This document shows, in pieces, positions 57,015-64,000 of a stretch of DNA of 64,000 nucleotides. The notes beneath the pieces were generated by a model, which searched no databases, was not told the DNA's origin, and was given only the letters and a program-made list of their open reading frames with translations. The position numbers were made by a program, and so were the translations under genes. This DNA comes from Xiphydria camelus (taxonomy: Eukaryota; Arthropoda; Insecta; Hymenoptera; Xiphydriidae), in the NCBI GenBank assembly GCA_963678675.1, contig OY783195.1, positions 24,105,385 to 24,169,384 of the forward strand. The letters are read 5' to 3'. The first letter of the stretch is position 1. Every line of letters starts with the position of its first letter.

Positions 57015-58073
57015 GGGAATTGCTTAAATTAGACCGCGTGGATCCTCGAAGTCTTAGCCGCTACGCTGAGGTCCGACTGATCCATATCTCCTCGTTAAAG
57101 TGCATCTTCGCGATAAGTTACTTATTTTGTCCAAACGGAGTGGCTGACAAATTTATTTGAAGGATAAGTTTATTGTGAAGTTAAAAAACTGGTTCTAAGT
57201 GTGAGAAGTATTGAGTCAACTGCAATGCGGAATCTGCAATGCTCCAAATTTTGCAATTATGTAGGTACATAAATGAATTTGTTGATTGGAATAAATTCAA
57301 CTTCATTATCAACAATACTGACTATCATTAAAAAGCGCCTAAAACTAATCTAAATAATCGACGGTGTACAATAACATATTTCTCTCTTTCATTAAAAAAA
57401 AAAAACGATGAGCTACCTACCTCTCTACGTCGTACAATTTGAAAAGAAAACAACAAACATTGCACTAAGCCCCACCCTCCACTGTAGTACATCGATCAGT
57501 TTAGCGCGCATGAAATTTCCGTACCAGAATACCCGGAAAATATCGGATGAAGGATCTATTAAAATTAGTAAACCCTTAGGCGAAGTATGAAAATATTGCG
57601 ACACCTTATGATAACAGCGACGGGGAAATCTCGTCTTCCGCACGTTGTGTCGCGCACGGATTTCTCGCGAGAGATAATAAGGATCCACGAGAAATTTTAA
57701 ACCGCAGGGCTCTCTGGATAACAAAACTTGTTACGTAGGTAGTAAAATCGCTGCGACTGGCGGTATTCATTATTGCACGCGTAATACTTCGGTAAACTTA
57801 GGCGCCTAACTATCTTACGTTGTTATATACAATATATGTACTTACGTAAACAAAAGCTTAAAGTTTTCAGGATTGATGTTTATCACTATTTTGATACTCT
57901 TTCTACTCTTCATTAAGGGTGACCAGGGCTGTTTAATTTACTTCTTACTATTGTATATTCAGCTATATCCTGAGAAAATAAAAATGACGCTTTTTTCTGT
58001 GATAAAAGTCTTTCAAATGCAAAGAAGTGAACGTATTTTATTGAAAATGTAGCAGCTAAACTATGTACGTATA
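57015..58073. other. Unassigned sequence
   Basis: AT-rich with an A11 run at 57391. Frames at 57408-57724 overlap on both strands and resemble no known protein. Confidence 0.4.
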
Positions 58074-58225
58074 CAGACTGTCCCCCGCTATACACGCCAG
58101 CGTGGCGGGTTGCATATCGGTTGACGCCTCTGATCCGCTGCAGGGGCCATACGCATGTGTCTGGCGCCAGGCGGATAACCGATATGCAACCCGCCACGCT
58201 GGCGTGTATAGCGGGGGACAGTCTG
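58074..58225. mobile_element. 152-bp MITE with perfect 49-bp ends
   Basis: CAGACTGTCCCCCGCTATAC and the following 29 bases are repeated exactly, inverted, at the right end; TA flanks both sides. The loop is 54 bp. Perfect arms suggest a young insertion. Overlapping frames on both strands simply translate the palindrome. Confidence 0.9.
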
Positions 58226-58570
58226 TATAATTACCTAACATTATCCCACTGGACTGAAAATCGTTACTCCCTCTCTCTCTCTCTCTCTCTTTTAAAGTTT
58301 TTAATTAAAGATCGAATTAATCACCGTTCCTCGAATTCATTTTTCCACATTTCTATCGATTCAATATCAGATAATTACACTCTCGTCCAGTTCGAACGTG
58401 TAAAATTAATACCTGAAGTAGGGGAAGAAGAAATTGTATTTTTCGACGCTGCATACAAGTAAATAAGTAATTAGATAATTAGACCTACGCAAAATGACCT
58501 GAATTTAGCATCGCTCTTCGCAGACGCCTAAATAATAATTACAATAATAAGCGTACCCTGCGCATGAAAA
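58226..58570. other. Unassigned, with (TC)n
   Basis: A (TC)n microsatellite at 58269-58290. The 113-codon plus frame (58121-58462) starts inside the MITE and crosses the microsatellite, so it is not supported as a gene. Confidence 0.45.
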
Positions 58571-58829
58571 ATTAAGAAAAATAACCGGATTAAAATGACA
58601 AAACGCATCTGGTTAAATGAGTTTAATTATCCTAACTAAAGTACTGGTCAGTTGAACCAAATATTTAGTCATTCTAACCAAACGTTTAGTTATTCCAATC
58701 AAACGTTTAGTAATTCTAATCAAAAATTGGTCAATTTAACCAAACAGACGAAAGATCCATATTTCACTAAGCGGTTTGGTTATAGTCTCCAGGATTTTGG
58801 TTAAATTGACCAGGTTATTTTTCTCAGTG
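58571..58829 (-). mobile_element. MITE family A, copy 4
   Basis: Inverted relative to copy 1. The right end is GTTATTTTTCTCAGTG, with GATCCATATTTCACTAAGCG and GTCTCCAGGATTTTGGTTAA. The left terminus has decayed (ATTAAGAAAAATAACC). Confidence 0.75.
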
Positions 58830-60070
58830 CACAGTTCGATTTGTAATCATCATTCTTCTGAATGCGTTTATTTTTCCCTCCGGTCCAATTATCTAATTTA
58901 TCATAAACTCGTCTGAACCGAGAAACTTTCGTCTGTAGAATCCGCTACCGCGTAGTCGCGACAGACAAAACCAATAACCAAAGAAAAAGGAGAAGAAAAG
59001 CTTGCGTCTCTTCGGCGCCGCATTGACGATAATTACCCTCCGCGAAGACTTTAATCAAGCATTCCTCGAACAGATCCGGCGATAGCAAATGCCGAAGATG
59101 GCGTAACGGAAATAACGCAATCCCGAAGAGAAAACCATCGCACAACCATACTTATAGGTACGCGTCACGAGGTATTTATAAAACTCCTTCTAACGCGACC
59201 GATAAACAACGTGCAAACATCCGGCGCGAATGGAAAACTTCCGCCGTGAGACTCGACCACGCAGCTCCTCCCTAATTCCCAACCGCACAAACCCCAATTC
59301 CCGAGAAATTACCGGTTGACAAAACGTCCGCGAGTGAGAAAGCGAAAGAAGGAGAAAGCATTCAGGAAACCGACGCCTTTCATTAAATTCATTAAACTCC
59401 CGCGAGACTCGAACTCTGCCGAATTCTTTCGTTCCTTTTACGCTTATTTTCCCGCGACGAAGGCGAGTTTCCGCGTGATTTGGGAATTGCGTAGGAGAAT
59501 GAGAGAGAAAGGGAGAAAAATCTCAGGAAAAAGAGATGAGACGTATACAGTGGTAAACTCTGGTAATGGGTTTAAACCTTAAGAATCAAAAGAACCTCAA
59601 TTTTCAGTACCTAGTACTCGAATACTCTGTTCAATATTCAATTTTTTAACTAAAATTCAAACCCAATGAACATCACAGACATGGTGATTTATTATTTTTT
59701 ATGACATCTTGGATATAAATCTGGTTGATAATTGTTTCAGTTACTTTCGTTTGAAAATTCATGTCCAAGTAAAGCAATTCAACTGAAGCAATTGTAAACC
59801 ACATTTGTATCTAAAATAGCATACAAAATAAAAAATCGTTATGTCTGTAATATTCTTTCGTTTTGAATTTTCCTAAAATGAGTAGTGAGACGCATTATAA
59901 GTATTTAAGTACTACACCGAGAAGAACAAAAGACTAAATTAGTGGTCATGGACGGAGGAACGCAGATTTAGTTACTTGAATTAATAATAATATTGCTAGA
60001 ATTGACTACAGCTTGTTTTCGTGAACCATTTATGAATCATCATAACCGAATTATTTAATTCAAAAAACTA
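58830..60070. other. Unassigned sequence
   Basis: CpG-rich at 58960-59530, then AT-rich. The 88-codon basic frame at 59316-59582 (RKRKKEKAFRKPT) has no recognised family. Confidence 0.35.
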
Positions 60071-60330
60071 CATTGAGAAAAATAATTAAGTTAAAATGAC
60101 AAAACGCATCTAATTAAACACGTGTAGTTATTCTAACCAAAATACTAGTCAGTTGAACTAAATATCTAGTTATTCTAACCTGATGTTTAGTTATTCCAAC
60201 CAAACGTTTAATTATTCTAACTAAAGAGTGGTCAGTTTAATCAAGCAAATGGAGGATTCATATTTCACCAAATGGTTTGGTCATCGTCTCCAGGATTTTG
60301 GTTAGATCGACCAAAATATTTTTCTCGGTG
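60071..60330 (-). mobile_element. MITE family A, copy 5
   Basis: CATTGAGAAAAATAATTAAG at one end and ATATTTTTCTCGGTG at the other, each next to TA. Interior TTCATATTTCACCAAATGGT and CGTCTCCAGGATTTTGGTTA match copy 4 and are inverted relative to copy 1. Confidence 0.8.
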
Positions 60331-63300
60331 TAAATCGGCATTCCCTCCGTAAACGCCAATTTAGTTAAATCTATAGATACTAATTTTTTTTCAGTATACA
60401 GAAAATTAAGCTGTTTTCGATTCTTGAGAATCGAACCATTTCTAAAAGTGTGCGTTTAAATAATGCCGAAGCTATAGCTCCTAGCAGGTGAAGCTACAGT
60501 GCTGCAGCTTCTGATAAGATAATAGGCGTATGACTGCTGGCATCGGCTGCTAATTTATTCGGTATCATAAGTAAATAAAATTTCATGTAAATATCATGAT
60601 AACAAATTTCCACGTGGAGTCACGAGAAATAATAATTAATCCCTGACCGATGATAGCAGGATGCACACATGGGCTACCACTAACTAGGCACTCCTTTGAT
60701 TTATCATTCTCAACATCCGAAAGCGTGTAATTGAACGCGTATTCAAAGTGAGTAAACTTATTCGTTTACACCGCCATTCGTATTATTCTCCAAGCCAACT
60801 CTACGCCCTTTGTTATCCAAGCCTCCTTCGTTCCATAACCATCCGGCTAAGGAGATTCGCAGCCGTTGACGTACGAGTCGGTTTACCACGCTGCTACAGA
60901 GGAGCATCCGTCTCTTCTTTCTTCCTCCTCGCGCAACTATAGGCACCCGGTTGTACGAAAAGTGGCAAGTTCTACAATAACTGTTCCCCGAATATCGCTT
61001 TATTGCTCTCGTTACGCCGTCAAACCCGACACTCTTCGCTAAGAAGATGCGCTCCTGTCGCGTTATAAATATAAAGACGCGTCGGAATGCCCTTTTCGCC
61101 GGCTTCCGCGTCACCCTCGTGCTCCCTTACCTCGTACCCGAGCCACCCTCACTATTTTCTCCCCCTCGGCCCTCTTCGTTCACCCTATATACGGAGTACA
61201 ACAACCCGGGCTGGAAATCGGAGAGCGAAACTCTCAAACACAGAAGATGGGTAATTGATTTACGGCTCGAAGGAAAGACGCATTACCCGACGCCGTTGTA
61301 CGCGTTCGCGCATCACATCCGGTGCTTTAGCACGCGCGTGCGCGCGCCACGGGCTCGCCTTATTATCGGAGGGAAAACAACTTCGGGACGCAAGACATCG
61401 GGGGATTTCGTTTGACGATACGAGCTATAAGCGAAAAGAAACATGACGTGTACGGGGAGATAGGCGACGCGCGTGTGAGGAGGGCGGCGTATGTATGTAT
61501 GTAAGGGAAACTTTTTTTGCTCCTGTATATCAGTTCTCGCGAGATGAATTCTGCGAATTCCTGTGTTAGAATGTAAAATTACCTGTATGAGAATATCGGA
61601 TGAAAAAATTAAGGTACTTTGAAGGAACTCTAAAATAAAAATACGTTCAATATCTGATGAGAACCTAACAAAAGATGTATGCGCACTGTGTATCTATAAT
61701 ATATCTTCAAAGAATCGATTAAATCCTTCGAGAGACCTGATGATTTTTATTTCACATATCTAAATCAAATGTTTATTTCATGAATTTATGACGATTTCAC
61801 AGTGAAACCATAAGTAAGCATTCGTGTTGAATTAGAAATATTAATAATTAATCATCCTATTAACCCTTATACTGCATATAATCCCCACCATTCATGAGTC
61901 ACGCTTACGAGTGCGGGCTTAGAAATTTGGGCAGTCCTGAGGGTGCCTAAATTCTTGGAATTAAAGTTTATCGAAAAATAGAGACCACTATTTTGTTATA
62001 GCTACTGAACTTTGATTTAAGGAGGTCAAACAGTCACACAAAATTAAGCCCCCTTAGAGCTATCTCAGAAACAAAGAGAGATGCAATAAAAGTTTTAATG
62101 TATCGTACGTGTTGTTTGATTTCTTACACACAATAAAATAGCGGAATAGAAATTGAAGAAAAAAATTTATATTGAACAAATTTTTCTTTACATTTGATTG
62201 TTTTGAAATACTTATTTCGATTTAAAGATGAAGCGGAAGAAATTTAATTCTGAGTGTAGTTTTATTTTTCAAAATTTGTTTCTCACAGTCTTTTGTGGAG
62301 GTATTTCAAAATATAATGATTATATGTTTTTTCCTAATTTTCCTTCTTCGAATAATTTTAATCTTTTTTTCGTAATAGAATTGATAAATTACTATGCGAA
62401 ACGATAATTAATTTCAGAAATTAACCGCCATTTATCTTTATACTACACGCATGAAAACTGCTCACTTTAGATGTCAGAATAAACATACTTTTTGGAAGGT
62501 TCGCAAAACCCATTTATATCACATGAAAAAAAGTACATATTTTTATCTTTAAAAACCTGTGCGGATTTTCCTGAATGTTAACAAATACAAATTCTGCGTA
62601 ATAATTTGTGAAAAGCTTAATTTTGACCTATCACATCACGTTCTAATACGTTTTTCAAGGTTAAAAGTTTCTTTTTCCTTTTAATCAATTGATGAATATT
62701 ACAGCTCGATAGTTATACTTCAAAAAGAATCTGCACATTTTTTTGAAGAAAATTAACAGTTTAAAAGTTACAACGAGTTTAAGACGGCTGTGATGAATTA
62801 TACCCCATGTGCAGTTAATAATTCGTTACGGAGATGTGCAGTTTATACTAAAAAAAATGCGATATATTATCGCGTATTTCTCAGCTAGCTCTACGAAACA
62901 AGATTATAATTTTCATTCGAAAAAGACTTTCCTATACTTTAGGCTCGTACGCTTGCGCCGAGGAGGGGAGGGGGGAGCTAACTAGTTTCCACACTATCAG
63001 CAATTATTCTATACCATATCAACTCCACCAGACGTTGCAAGTAGGCGACTTCACTTACAGCGAAATATTCATAAGTTCATCCGCTATTCCCTTCGAACGT
63101 ATAGCGTTTCATCACTTTTGCACGAGAGCCGTGATTGCACTTCGGCACGTGCAGCTTTCGTTTCCACGAAAGTTTCAATTTCGTTTACGATACGGTGACA
63201 TCAAGCTTGTATAATAATAAGCGGTGCATATATGCACGAGAAACATCGGGAACGAGAAAATCGGCGCGAATACCCCCCCCCCCCCCTTCCGTTTCGATTC

Positions 63301-64000
63301 CTTCGCAGGAACAAGTGCGAGAAACTCCTGTATGAGATCCACCTCGCGCCTCGTTCGAGCGAAACGTTTTATCACTTTCGAACGAGTGTCCCTGGGATAG
63401 CTCGCGTCCAGAATTTAAATTGAATTTAAGTTGGAATACGACTATGTCGAATTTACGCGATTCGTCCCATCGTGAGAAACGATCAAGCTGAAGGAGCTTG
63501 GGTATGGGAGCTGAAGTTTAATACCCACTTGTCCGACCCGCACCGGATATCGACCGAGGCCGACACGGGCAACACGGAGATTTACTGCCTTACTTACTGT
63601 ACCTAATATGGCACGCTCACTATTGGCCGCCCTTGCGAGAATGAATTGTCTTTTACTCGGCACGGTAAACACGTTGTCGGCGTGGCAAAAGGTATTCAAG
63701 CTCGGCTTTCCTGTCAGAGATTTTTCTCTTTGAGAACAAACGGTGTGTAGAAGCATCATTCAAAATAAGGCTTCGATTCTGAATCTCTTTCTCGACTATT
63801 TCGTCTATTAGAGTAGATAGAACGCAGTACGAGAAATCAAACTTACATTAACTACCTTGTGATGACTATTGTACAAAAGGTAAGCTCTTCGATCGACGTT
63901 GGGAATCTTCATGGTGCTATTATCGCAGCTAAAGTTGTAGCAGGCAGTATCTATACGAGTACATTAGTAGTTACGGTCCGTTATACGTCTACCTCCATAC
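60331..64000. other. Unassigned tail of the window
   Basis: 60750-61470 is CpG-rich with overlapping frames on both strands (118 codons minus at 60758-61114; 122 codons plus at 61047-61415). 61500-62950 is AT-rich. There is a C14 run at 63273-63286, and a 105-codon minus frame at 63442-63759. I see no element ends, RNA gene or known protein in any of it. Confidence 0.35.

Noticed and set aside
58056..58462. Frames on both strands with identical peptide stretches
   Set aside because: The shared peptide comes from translating the two arms of the 152-bp palindrome.

Overview
The window looks like non-coding DNA from an insect nuclear genome. Hymenoptera, probably an ant, is my guess. It shows compact introns with GT..AG borders, CpG-rich islands in AT-rich sequence, and Helitron, PIF/Harbinger, piggyBac-like, mariner-like and Ty3/gypsy-like elements. 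There is no operon-like organisation. I found no intact host protein-coding gene, rRNA, confident tRNA or CRISPR array. Most open frames are short and overlap on both strands in CpG-rich or low-complexity DNA.

Only one host gene is recognisable. At 29374-29936 (minus) there is a three-exon copy of the splicing factor gene PHF5A (SF3b14b). Its introns and splice sites are intact, but a 5-nt insertion breaks the frame and invariant residues are changed, so it reads as a non-processed pseudogene.

The rest is a dense, layered population of transposable elements. 1-15 kb: MITEs and tandem duplications. 14.5-22.7 kb: nested MITEs, many with ends close to CACTGAGAAAA. 24-29 kb: TIR elements, a tandem duplication carrying a hairpin insertion, a SINE-like unit split by a MITE, and a 908-bp PIF/Harbinger derivative. 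31.6-36.5 kb: two ~380-bp Helitrons. One is split by a MITE, the other by a solo LTR and two TTAA elements inserted end to end. The empty sites can be read from the paired copies. 37.8-39.9 kb: a gag-only LTR retroelement (minus). It has SAP repeats in Gag, a primer-binding site matching tRNA-Pro, a 9-bp repeat leader, and one LTR that is almost a complete palindrome. 41-64 kb: further members of the same MITE families, a second Harbinger copy in inverted orientation, and unassigned DNA.

The most unusual signals are three. First, five hairpins inside the solo LTR (33809-34104) keep the same core while their outer stems change in a compensating way. Second, the retroelement at 37804-39933 has a palindromic LTR. 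Third, many MITE families share their ends but have unrelated interiors. All family names rest on recognition by eye; no database search was run.
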